Shown piece by piece: positions 53,209 to 61,431 of a stretch of DNA of 64,000 bases. The notes beneath the pieces were generated by a model. That model saw only the letters and a program-made list of their open reading frames with translations, was not told the DNA's origin and did no database searches. Within the stretch, counting starts at the first letter, position 1; the number at the start of each line of letters is the position of its first letter. The stretch is from Scytonematopsis contorta HA4267-MV1 (GTDB lineage Bacteria; Cyanobacteriota; Cyanobacteriia; Cyanobacteriales; Nostocaceae), in NCBI GenBank assembly GCA_019359035.1, contig JAHHIC010000057.1:105663-169662 (forward strand). The letters run 5' to 3'. The position numbers and the translations under genes were made by a program.

Positions 53209-53901
53209 TTAAATCGTATCTGGGTCAATATTTAATTCCCGTAGTTTAGCAGCCAATCGTTCAGCTCGTTGAGCTTCTTTTTCGGCACTTTCTTCAGGTG
53301 TTGGAACTAGTTGCCCACCTGCTGTAAAAAATCGCACTAATCCCTGATAAATTCCCAAATACAACCCTAATTGTTCACTCCATAAATGTCCTTCTGCATT
53401 TGCTTGTAAAGGCTGATATTTCCCGTCTACTAAATGGAACCCTGCAAATTCCAAAGTTTCTGGGTCGAACCAAAAATAATCTGGTGTACGGAAAGTATTT
53501 TGATATAGTGTTTTCTTTAGGTTTTTATCTGTATTTGCTGTTGTTGGCGATAATATTTCTAATATAAAATTCGGGTATTTTCCGTCTTCTTCCCAAACCG
53601 TCCAACTTTTGCGAGTTTTGCGTTCAGCGTCTAGTACGACAAAAAAATCTGGCCCTCTAAAATCTTCTGATTTGCTTTTCTTTAAACTGTAATAAATTGT
53701 CAAGTTACCAGCAGCATAGAAATCTGTTCTATCTCGCCATAACCATTTTAAACATTTTAGTAAAAGGATTATTTCCTCTAAATGTAGTTCCGTTTCCAAG
53801 GGTGGCTCATCGCTGTATAAATTACTTGGAGGAAGAATAACATTTTTTTCGATATCTTGGATAGTATTTTCAGAAATTTCTAGCTCTTTGGTTATAGACA
53901 T
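53209..53901 (-). CDS. Uma2 family protein (PD-(D/E)XK nuclease fold)
   Basis: 230 residues of the DUF820/Uma2 family, greatly expanded in cyanobacteria. Core: FRGPDFFVVLD (Asp of the PD motif), KYPNFILEILSPTT (ExK-like site reads E-I-L-S), YFWFDPETLEFAGFHL. C-terminal tail EESAEKEAQRAERLAAKLREL is a typical coiled coil. Thought to be restriction-endonuclease-like; biological role unknown. Convergent with the CHAT gene (25 bases). Confidence 0.88.
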   Translation of the reverse strand: MSITKELEISENTIQDIEKNVILPPSNLYSDEPPLETELHLEEIILLLKCLKWLWRDRTDFYAAGNLTIYYSLKKSKSEDFRGPDFFVVLDAERKTRKSWTVWEEDGKYPNFILEILSPTTANTDKNLKKTLYQNTFRTPDYFWFDPETLEFAGFHLVDGKYQPLQANAEGHLWSEQLGLYLGIYQGLVRFFTAGGQLVPTPEESAEKEAQRAERLAAKLRELNIDPDTI

Positions 53902-54063
53902 GGCAAGATTAATGCATTTAATATTTGTATATTTATTTTAGCGGTTGAACTACACTACTGTTTTTAGTATAATTGTGAAAGAAGAGCGAAAGAACGATAA
54001 ACATTCAACTAGTAGACTTTATAGCCTATAAGGTTTATTATGGGTGTAAAAGCTACCTTAATT

Positions 54064-55314
54064 TCAGGGTATTTCCACAACAAATTCTGTCCCCCGTCCC
54101 GGAGTGGAATCACAATATATTTTACCCCCATGTTTTTCCACAATAATTTGATGTACAATAGCCAATCCTAACCCGGTTCCTTGTCCAACTGCTTTAGTGG
54201 TAAATAAGCTATCAAAAATTTGTTGTTTGACTAATTCGTTCATCCCCATACCGTTATCAGCAATACGAACCACAACATGTTCAGATTTCAAATGTTCTGT
54301 GGTAATATTTATCTTGGGATGTTTATTTTCTGACTTCTGCTCTTGCCAAGCTTCATCTAAGGTATCAATAGCATTTGCGAGAATATTCATGAAAACTTGG
54401 TTTAGTTGTCCTGGATAACACTCCACTAAAGGTAATTTTTCATATTGTTTAACTGCTTCTATTTCAGGTCTCCCATTTACAGCTTTTAAACGATGACGTA
54501 AAATCAGTAAAGTGCTTTCTAATCCTTCGTGAACATCAGCTTTTACTTTGACTGATGTGTCAGAGCGAGCGAAATTTCTTAAAGAAACAGAAATATCTTT
54601 AATTCTTTCTGTACTTAATTCCATCGTACCTAGGAGATTTGGCATATCTTCAAGAATAAATTCTAAGTCATATGTCTTTATTGCTTCTTGAATTACTAAT
54701 GGTAATTGAGTAAGATTATCATTACATAATTGAAGAACTTTGCTGATATCTGTTACATACTCCTTAGCAGGAGCGATATTACTTGCAATACATCCCAATG
54801 GATTATTCATTTCATGAGCAATACCAGCAACTAATTCTCCTAACATTGAAAGCTTTTCTTGCTGTACTAGTTTCACCTGTGCTTGCTGTAAATTTTCTGT
54901 TCGCTCTTTTACTTGTTGTTCTAAACTATCATTTAATTGTTTTAATTGTAAATGTACTTTTACTCTCGCAATTACTTCTTCTTGCTCAAATGGTTTGGGG
55001 ATATAATCAACTGCTCCTACTGAAAATCCTTGGATTTTACTTTCCCTGTCTGCTAAAGCAGTCATGAAAATTACGGGTATATTTTGAGTAGCAGGGTCAG
55101 CTTTAAGACGACGACAAGTTTCAAATCCATCGATTCCTGGCATTTGTACATCTAGTAAAATTAATGCAGGAATTTTATATTGAACTAATTCTATGGCACT
55201 TTCACCATCTTCTGCAACCCGAACAAGGAATCCTGCACTTTTGAGAGCTTGGGATAAAATTGAGAGGTTTGTAGGATTGTCGTCAACTATAAGAATAAAA
55301 TCTGTATTTGACAT
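54064..55314 (-). CDS. receiver-histidine kinase hybrid
   Basis: 416 residues from ATG 55314 (MSNTDFILIVDDNPTNLS); upstream start at 55377 is less likely because it translates an STRR fragment. REC domain (about 5-120) with phosphoacceptor in LILLDVQMPG and Lys in IPKPFEQ; coiled coil LEQQVKERTENLQQAQVKLVQQEKL; HisKA with LVAGIAHEMNNPLG (phospho-His); HATPase with N box MNILANAIDTL, G1 VRIADNGMGM and GTGLGLAIV. No sensor or membrane domain, so input is probably through phosphorylation of the receiver. No adjacent partner. Confidence 0.92.
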   Translation of the reverse strand: MSNTDFILIVDDNPTNLSILSQALKSAGFLVRVAEDGESAIELVQYKIPALILLDVQMPGIDGFETCRRLKADPATQNIPVIFMTALADRESKIQGFSVGAVDYIPKPFEQEEVIARVKVHLQLKQLNDSLEQQVKERTENLQQAQVKLVQQEKLSMLGELVAGIAHEMNNPLGCIASNIAPAKEYVTDISKVLQLCNDNLTQLPLVIQEAIKTYDLEFILEDMPNLLGTMELSTERIKDISVSLRNFARSDTSVKVKADVHEGLESTLLILRHRLKAVNGRPEIEAVKQYEKLPLVECYPGQLNQVFMNILANAIDTLDEAWQEQKSENKHPKINITTEHLKSEHVVVRIADNGMGMNELVKQQIFDSLFTTKAVGQGTGLGLAIVHQIIVEKHGGKIYCDSTPGRGTEFVVEIP

Positions 55315-55812
55315 ATTGGGAACGTTAACTGTTGACGGTTGATTTATTTTTCGCAAATCATATCGAAAGGACTGCACATCTTTATTATTCCCAAAACAAA
55401 GAAAACTATTTCATTTGCTCATTTGCTTTCTCTTTATTGGGAACAAGAATATTATTTCAATATCAGTCTAATTATGCATCGCTATATAGCCATAGAGATA
55501 TATACGAATTATTTTAAAAAAATCTTTGTATTTTGAAGTTGTGACTTGAACAAGAAAATGGACACCTCAAAGCCTTACACAGCCGTTGAACGCGTGAAAA
55601 GTTTTCAAGTTGTTATCTAAATATTGGAACAAGAAAGTGGACAATCGTTCATTTTTGGCACAAGAAGATGGACAATCGTACATTGACTAGTAGCTGAATT
55701 TATCGAGAATCATTAACAATAATTAACTTTAAGTAATTTTTGTTAAGCAAAACGAAAAGCCTTTAAGTAAATATTCTATCCTAAAATAATATTTAGTTTA
55801 AGGTTTAATAAA
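55315..55812. other. host-transposon junction and left end
   Basis: Host sequence (with a short STRR, gttaactgttgacggttga, at 55,324-55,344) gives way at about 55,540 to the transposon left end with three TnsB-type sites. Frames at 55332-55536 are chance. No tRNA or glmS target is visible beside the junction. Confidence 0.65.
55540..55566. repeat. left terminal inverted repeat of the Tn7-like element
   Basis: 27 bases, TGTGACTTGAACAAG then aaaatggacacc, identical to the reverse complement of 61191-61217. Begins with TGT as in Tn7-type ends. Two related internal sites follow in the same orientation at 55628-55647 and 55659-55678 (aacaagaaagtggacaatcg and variant), the expected array of TnsB-binding sites. 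Confidence 0.92.
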
Positions 55813-56550
55813 ATGCTCTCGACATCAGAGTTCGAGGCGTGGTGCCTTCAACTCAATTTAAACAAAGATACTCAACAAATAATAAGTCATATTCGTTCAT
55901 CACAACCTTCTCGTTCAGTCCAAGGAGCTAGGAGTAATGTGTGTGGTACTTACCCCAGTCAAAAAATGGGGGTGACAATTCAGTTTGAATCACATAGAGG
56001 CGAACTTGGTCATATTATTGATTTTTTAGAACATGGTAGAGAAGTTTTGGAGTACTATGACCAACCGACACCAATTGAACTAATTTATAAGAGTAAAAAT
56101 GGTAATAACGTTCGTTGTAACCATACACCAGACTTTTTTGTGATTACAACAAATGGTGCTTTTTGGTCAGAATTTAAAACAAAAGAAGAGTTAATAAAGC
56201 AATCTCAAAAAAAGCCAGGTCGCTATATCCAATCTGACTCAGCTCATTGGAGATGCCCACCAGGGGAAAATTATGCCCAAAGATATGGGCTAGGCTATCA
56301 TGTATGTTCTGATGCAGATATTAATCCAATAAGGTTAAGAAACTGGATTTGGTTAGAACCTTATTTTCAAACGAAAAACTTATTAGTAAACTCACAAAAT
56401 AAATCTTTAATTATACAAATTATAAAGGCAAATCCAGGTATAACTGTAGCAGAATTACTCAATCTTAATTCTGACATTAAGCCAGATGACATTAATTCTT
56501 TAATAGCCATATCAGAAATATATGTAAATCTTGATGTAGCACCATTATAA
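55813..56550 (+). CDS. tnsA: TnsA-like transposase endonuclease subunit
   Basis: 245 residues. Restriction-enzyme-like nuclease cutting the 5' ends of the element. The active site is readable: HTPDFFVI gives D107, WSEFKTKEE gives E120 and K122, and an upstream Glu in FESHRGEL (E64) is the likely fourth ligand. A winged-helix-like C-terminal region follows (LIIQIIKANPGITVAELL). The stop TAA (56548-56550) is in the same frame as tnsB, with no in-frame stop between. First gene of the operon, 135 bases after the last left-end site. Confidence 0.88.
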   Translation: MLSTSEFEAWCLQLNLNKDTQQIISHIRSSQPSRSVQGARSNVCGTYPSQKMGVTIQFESHRGELGHIIDFLEHGREVLEYYDQPTPIELIYKSKNGNNVRCNHTPDFFVITTNGAFWSEFKTKEELIKQSQKKPGRYIQSDSAHWRCPPGENYAQRYGLGYHVCSDADINPIRLRNWIWLEPYFQTKNLLVNSQNKSLIIQIIKANPGITVAELLNLNSDIKPDDINSLIAISEIYVNLDVAPL

Positions 56551-56646
56551 TCACCCGACAAAGTAAAACTGTTTGGTAACCAAGAACTATTAACAGCTTA
56601 CCAAAATAATATAAAGATAATAGATAAACCTAAAACGATACAAGGG

Positions 56647-58569
56647 TTGAGAGTACTTAATGTTGATATTGGGACTTTAGTTTATTGGGATGAGAAAACA
56701 TGGTCTATAACAAACTTAGGAAGCCATAAAGTATATCTTGAAAGTTCAGATGACAAAATAGTAAGTATAAAAATCGACGAATTTTATCGTTTGTTTGAAA
56801 CAGGGGATATTGTAGGAGTTGAACAGCAAACAGAATTTGATATTAATAGTCATATGAAACAAATTTTTAGTCGTGCTAGACCAAAAGATATTCAAACCGC
56901 AAATGAAAGATATTCAGCCATTCGACCATATTTAGAGAATAATGAACCTATCACAAAAGCTGGGCGAACATTACGACGTTGGCGAGATAAATACTTTCAA
57001 GCAGAAAAGATTTATGGAAAAGGAAATGGTTATGTTGGTTTACTCCCTAAACATTTAGATAAAGGTCATCATTCTAAGTTAAATCCAGAATTATTTGATT
57101 TCATGGATAAATTTATTGAAGAAAATTACTTCACACCAAAAAACAGACGTATTAGTGCAGTTTATAGAGATTTTAAACAGGCTTGTCAAAATCATGAGCC
57201 TAGTTTTGATGTACCTTGTGAAAAATATTTTCGCCTTCAAATTAAACGCAAATCTAATAACTATAAATTAAATTGCGCTCGAATTGGTAGCCGTGGGGCA
57301 AAACAAAGCAAACCTTTTTATACAACACCTGGACTGCCTCGTCACGGAGAACTTCCGTGGGAAAGCGCTCACATTGACCATACGTTGGTCGATATTGAGC
57401 TAGTTAGTTCTTTGCTCTCTCTTGCAACCTGTAACACAAGTTCTGCTTTAACTCAAAGCGATATTCATCTTGGTCGTTGTTGGGCTTCTATAATGGTTGA
57501 CAGCTACTGCAAACGTATCCTCGCAGTCTACCTTTCTTTTGAAGAGCCTAGTTATAGAAGTTGCATGATGGTCATCCGTATTTGTGTACAAAAATGGTCG
57601 CGACTTCCGCAGGCAATTGTTACTGATAATGGTAAAGAATTTCATAGCATTTACTTTAAGCAGTTGCTTGCATACTATAACTGTACTCACAAATATCGAC
57701 CACCAGGAGAACCTCGCTACGGAAATCCAGTTGAAAGAGTTTTTGGAACAACAAATACATTATGGATACATGAATTAAGAGGTAATACACAAATTAAAAA
57801 AAATAATCGTCAAGTTACTAAATCTGTTAATCCAAAAATGCAAGCAGTTTGGACAATAGGAGAACTTTACCAATCTCTAGAATATTGGGCTTATTCTATT
57901 TATAATAAACGAGAACATTCATCTCTTGGTACTACTCCGGAGCTTGCATATAATGCTGGGATTGCGCTAGGAGGAATGAGAGAAATAAGACATATTGAAT
58001 ATGACGATAATTTTTTAATTTTAACCCTACCATCTTCTGCTAATAATACAACCAGAATTGTTCAGCCTGGTAGAGGTGTAAAAATAGGAAATATCTGGTA
58101 TTGGTGTGATGCTTTTCGTGACCCAGAAGTAGAAAAAACAGCTGTTGATATTAAAGAAGACCCCTTTAACGTGAGTATCGCTTATTCTTACGTCAAAGGA
58201 TTTTGGCATCAATGCTTAAGCGACCATTACTCATATTTAGAGGGACGTACAGAAAAAGAGCTTAAAGTCATTAGTGCAGATTTGAGACGACGTAAGTTAG
58301 GTCACGCAAAACGAGTTGAGATTTCTGATTCCGAATTAGTTGAGCATCTACACTCTGCTTACGCGATGGAAGGAGAATTATTAAAACAACGACTTCAAGC
58401 ACTAGAAAATCGCACAATACTAGACTTATTATCAGTCAAAGAATCCTCAACTAAATTATTAAATAAAGTTAATAACTCTCTTGATGCATCTGATATTAAT
58501 ATATCAGCAAACAAACTAGATACCTTAACTAATGAACAAGAAAATTTATCAAATTATGAAGCTTTTTAG
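56647..58569 (+). CDS. tnsB: TnsB-like DDE transposase
   Basis: 640 residues from TTG 56647. RNase H-like catalytic core with D244 (AHIDHTLVD), D327 (IVTDNGKEF) and E363 (GNPVERVFG), an exact D-D-35-E spacing. N-terminal DNA-binding region (about 75-215) and C-terminal beta-barrel and TnsC-contact tail are present. No ATG precedes the conserved sequence; the frame is open back to the tnsA stop (SPDKVKLFGNQELLTAYQ...), so the true start may be TTG 56647, a non-canonical codon, or the protein may be made by readthrough as a TnsA-TnsB fusion. The purine-rich caaggg before TTG is too close for a normal SD. Confidence 0.9.
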   Translation: MRVLNVDIGTLVYWDEKTWSITNLGSHKVYLESSDDKIVSIKIDEFYRLFETGDIVGVEQQTEFDINSHMKQIFSRARPKDIQTANERYSAIRPYLENNEPITKAGRTLRRWRDKYFQAEKIYGKGNGYVGLLPKHLDKGHHSKLNPELFDFMDKFIEENYFTPKNRRISAVYRDFKQACQNHEPSFDVPCEKYFRLQIKRKSNNYKLNCARIGSRGAKQSKPFYTTPGLPRHGELPWESAHIDHTLVDIELVSSLLSLATCNTSSALTQSDIHLGRCWASIMVDSYCKRILAVYLSFEEPSYRSCMMVIRICVQKWSRLPQAIVTDNGKEFHSIYFKQLLAYYNCTHKYRPPGEPRYGNPVERVFGTTNTLWIHELRGNTQIKKNNRQVTKSVNPKMQAVWTIGELYQSLEYWAYSIYNKREHSSLGTTPELAYNAGIALGGMREIRHIEYDDNFLILTLPSSANNTTRIVQPGRGVKIGNIWYWCDAFRDPEVEKTAVDIKEDPFNVSIAYSYVKGFWHQCLSDHYSYLEGRTEKELKVISADLRRRKLGHAKRVEISDSELVEHLHSAYAMEGELLKQRLQALENRTILDLLSVKESSTKLLNKVNNSLDASDINISANKLDTLTNEQENLSNYEAF

Positions 58570-58572
58570 CAA

Positions 58573-59706
58573 ATGGAAAACAATGAATTTAACTCAGAAT
58601 TGCTTCAGAAAACTACTCAGCACAAGATAAATTATTTTGTGAATTATACAATGGCACATCCACATTTAATAGCGGCATTTAAAGAATTACAGCAGGCTAT
58701 TTATCAATCACCAGGAACTTCTTTGATATTTGTTGTTGGTCCTACAGGTGTCGGGAAAACAACCCTTTTACAACGCTTAGTCCAGAAATTGACTTCAGAC
58801 AAGATATCAGAATTAGAATTAGATAGAGGTCAAATACCAATTTTTGGATTTGAAGCAACCTCTCCAGAATTTAGCCAATTTAATTGGAAAGATTTTTATA
58901 TTCGCTTGCTAAAAGCTTTGCAAGACCCCTTTGTAGAAGTGAAAATAAAATATCAGAACTCAACATCTTGTTGGCGGCAAGCAGTTGAGTCAGCTTTAAT
59001 TAATCGCCATCCAGATGCTTTTTATATTGATGAAGCTCATCATTTAGCGATGTTACCAAGTGGACGAAAATTAAAAGAACAGCCGGAAGTACTGAAATCA
59101 ATTGCGAATATAGCTAAAATTAAAATCATTCCTACAGGTACATACGAACTTTTACCTTTAATCGACTTAGGCGAACAATTATGTCGGCGAAGTAAAACTA
59201 TTCATTTTGCTCGCTATCGCGTAGATAATTCAGGGGAGTTAACGGAATTTAAAAGTGTTTTACAAACTTTTCAAAATAATTTACCTATAAATGAAACACC
59301 TGATTTAGTATCAAATTGGGAATTTATTTATGAACATACACTTGGTTGTGTAGGAATGTGTAAAGACTGGTTAACAGAAACTCTTATTGATGTTTTATCA
59401 AATCGTAAAAATCCTACAACTATTACTTTATCAGATTTAGAACGTCATGCTCGTCCTACAAGTCAGTGCCTCAAAATATTAAAAGTAATTCAACAAGGTG
59501 AAAAGAAACTTTTACCAGATATAACAGAATTATCGCAGTTGAGGAAAGCTTTAGGTTTACCTGCGGAACGATATGATGAAACTTTATATGCAGCAGACAA
59601 TCAAGAATATGCTGAGAAAAATAATCAAGTAAAACGCAAGCGTAAAAAAGTTGGTCAAGCATCACCTCAAAGATATCCAGTTGGAGATTCGGAAAATGGA
59701 AAATGA
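58573..59706 (+). CDS. tnsC: TnsC-like AAA+ ATPase
   Basis: 377 residues, three bases after the tnsB stop. Walker A GPTGVGKTT (K62), Walker B FYIDEAHH (D153, E154), sensor region IKIIPTGTYELLPL, arginine-rich LCRRSKTIHFARYR. Regulates target selection and activates the transposase by forming filaments or rings on DNA. A basic, low-complexity tail (VKRKRKKVGQASPQRYP) overlaps the tniQ start. Shorter than E. coli Tn7 TnsC and close in size to those of CAST and Tn5053-like elements. Confidence 0.92.
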   Translation: MENNEFNSELLQKTTQHKINYFVNYTMAHPHLIAAFKELQQAIYQSPGTSLIFVVGPTGVGKTTLLQRLVQKLTSDKISELELDRGQIPIFGFEATSPEFSQFNWKDFYIRLLKALQDPFVEVKIKYQNSTSCWRQAVESALINRHPDAFYIDEAHHLAMLPSGRKLKEQPEVLKSIANIAKIKIIPTGTYELLPLIDLGEQLCRRSKTIHFARYRVDNSGELTEFKSVLQTFQNNLPINETPDLVSNWEFIYEHTLGCVGMCKDWLTETLIDVLSNRKNPTTITLSDLERHARPTSQCLKILKVIQQGEKKLLPDITELSQLRKALGLPAERYDETLYAADNQEYAEKNNQVKRKRKKVGQASPQRYPVGDSENGK

Positions 59707-61066
59707 TTTATTAATTTATGATAAATGGGATTTAACTCCACCTGACATTTTACCTCGTAGCACTCTCCACTCATTAGCTCCTATTGGAGTAGGAAGTTCG
59801 GATGTTGAAAGTTTGACCTCCTATGTTGCCAGGTTAGCTGATTCCCATCAAGTTACAACAGGAATTTTATTGATTTATCAAATAGCACCTTTGATAAGTT
59901 TATTATTACCTCATCAATCTAACATAGATACGAAAATAATATTTTCTAAATTAATAGATAGAAATTCAGGCGCTGCAAATGGGGTCGGTTTAATAGCTAG
60001 CTCTTTATTATTAGCTATCGAACAATTAACTTTTCGACCAGAACTAAAATTTCTAACTCTACTTAGCTGGAGTGGTATTTTACATGATAGAGGTTTACTT
60101 CGCCCTCACAGTGCTTGGTGTCCTATGTGTTATGAAGAATGGAAAGAGAAAAATCTCACAATTTATGAACCTCTTATTTGGAAATTCAAAATCATTACAA
60201 CTTGTTCTCATCATCAAGTTTTTTTATCTTCAAAATGCCCTCATTGCCAACAAATTATCTCTCATTTAAGCTCCCGCTCTAAACCTGGTTATTGCTCTAA
60301 ATGTCATCAATGGTTAGGGACTTTACATCTGTCACAAGAAAATATGACACCTGATGAATTGACGTGGCAAGTTTTTGTAACTAATAATGTAGGGTCAGTC
60401 TTAGCATCAACACCATATTTATTGAAAATACCTTACAAACAAGATATTTTTCAAAATCTCAAACGTTGTATCGATTTGACAACAAGTGGAAATAAACAAG
60501 CATTTGCTAAACTCATTAACTCGGCAAAACAAACTATCTTTAACTGGTATGAAGGAAATAGTTTTCCTCAGATTCTTGCTCTTTTGAAAATATGTTATTG
60601 TTTAAATATTTCCTTATTTAATTTATTAACTAGTAATATTTATGATATCGATATACATAATATTAATGACTTGAATCCTACTCAATGTTCAAAAATGAAT
60701 CATTATTTACCATTTGATGAAATTAAAGCATTGTTACTAGATTATGTAGATAAATCACCACCAATTCCTATGGAGAAAGTGGCACAAGAAGTTGGTCAGA
60801 ATATACGAGATTTATATCGATTTTTTCCAGAAATTTGTCGTTCGATAGCAATTAAGTCTAAAAAATATAGACACTACCTAAGCGAAAAAAAGATAGAAAC
60901 ACTTTATGAGCAAGCTAAAAGTGCTGCTATTGAATTAGCAAACCTTGGTATTTATCCTAGTGATTCAAAAGTCCAAAACCATTTAAATTGGAAAGGACAT
61001 ATGAAAAATAAGAAAATACGAGATTATTTAGCACAGGTAAGACGGGAATTAGGCTTTGATAAATAA
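59696..61066 (+). CDS. tniQ: TniQ-family targeting protein
   Basis: About 456 residues from ATG 59696 (GGAG nine bases upstream), overlapping the tnsC end by 11 bases; a TTG at 59651 is a worse start. N-terminal TniQ domain: SLTSYVARLADSHQ, LTFRPELKFLTLLSW, zinc ligands in HSAWCPMCYEEW, then a further zinc finger SKCPHCQQIIS...GYCSKCHQWLG. C-terminal half carries HTH-like segments (KVAQEVGQNIRDLYRFFPEI, VQNHLNWKGHMKNKKI), so the protein is TnsD-like and could bind its target DNA directly, without Cas partners. Confidence 0.88.
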   Translation: MENDLLIYDKWDLTPPDILPRSTLHSLAPIGVGSSDVESLTSYVARLADSHQVTTGILLIYQIAPLISLLLPHQSNIDTKIIFSKLIDRNSGAANGVGLIASSLLLAIEQLTFRPELKFLTLLSWSGILHDRGLLRPHSAWCPMCYEEWKEKNLTIYEPLIWKFKIITTCSHHQVFLSSKCPHCQQIISHLSSRSKPGYCSKCHQWLGTLHLSQENMTPDELTWQVFVTNNVGSVLASTPYLLKIPYKQDIFQNLKRCIDLTTSGNKQAFAKLINSAKQTIFNWYEGNSFPQILALLKICYCLNISLFNLLTSNIYDIDIHNINDLNPTQCSKMNHYLPFDEIKALLLDYVDKSPPIPMEKVAQEVGQNIRDLYRFFPEICRSIAIKSKKYRHYLSEKKIETLYEQAKSAAIELANLGIYPSDSKVQNHLNWKGHMKNKKIRDYLAQVRRELGFDK

Positions 61067-61171
61067 ATTTTGTTAATTAAAGTAGTAATAAAAAAGAAAA
61101 TGCCTAATTATGGCTTCTTAGCTGACTATGTTAAGTTATATAACTGTTGTGTGAAATTATGTGTCTTTTTT

Positions 61172-61217
61172 GGACTAAGAAAATGGACACGGTGTCCATT
61201 TTCTTGTTCAAGTCACA
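61172..61217. repeat. right end with head-to-head TnsB-type sites
   Basis: Terminal repeat 61191-61217 is the exact inverse of the left end. Directly inside it lies a second site in the opposite orientation, ggactaagaaaatggacac (61172-61190), so the two form a palindrome with 13-base arms (aagaaaatggaca/tgtccattttctt) and a 3-base loop. In Tn7-type ends the internal sites normally point the same way as the terminal one. Confidence 0.85.
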
Positions 61218-61431
61218 GGGGAGGAATGGTTCCGTTTTTGGTGGGAATGCTGTTTTGGAAATTGCGATCGCGGAATTTTTAGCTTGCTTTGACTGAGGAT
61301 TGTTTGCGTCAAATGTCTAAACTCCATTATTACTCCTCTTCAGAGGAGTTTAGCTTTTAGACAGGGATTTGAATCCCTGGCTTATGATATAAATGAAACT
61401 GGATATCTTATTTAAAATACCCTCTCAGACA
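61218..61431. other. intergenic region right of the transposon
   Basis: Host DNA between the element and the hybrid kinase. Two hairpins, actcctcttcagaggagt and agggatttgaatccct, with gtttagcttttag between them (61,320-61,385), recall the repeat family at 15,800 and 26,290 and probably terminate the kinase gene. No gene seen. Confidence 0.55.

Larger units (their letters stand above)
55540..61217 (+). mobile_element. compact Tn7-like transposon, tnsA-tnsB-tnsC-tniQ
   Basis: 5.68 kb bounded by 27-base perfect terminal inverted repeats, with four plus-strand genes and no cargo, no cas genes and no CRISPR. tnsA plus tnsB imply cut-and-paste transposition; tnsC is the regulator ATPase; tniQ is the targeting factor that in CASTs links to Cas complexes and elsewhere to DNA-binding proteins such as TnsD. 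Immediate flanks (gaagt at left, gggga at right) do not form the 5-base duplication expected for a fresh insertion. Confidence 0.85.

Noticed and set aside
55332..55536. Two short plus-strand frames before the transposon
   Set aside because: Overlapping frames of low-complexity AT-rich DNA at the junction, no SD and no family.
61190..61217. Possible CRISPR-associated (type V-K) transposon end
   Set aside because: tnsA is present, there is no Cas12k or other cas gene, no CRISPR array and no guide-like repeat between tniQ and the right end.
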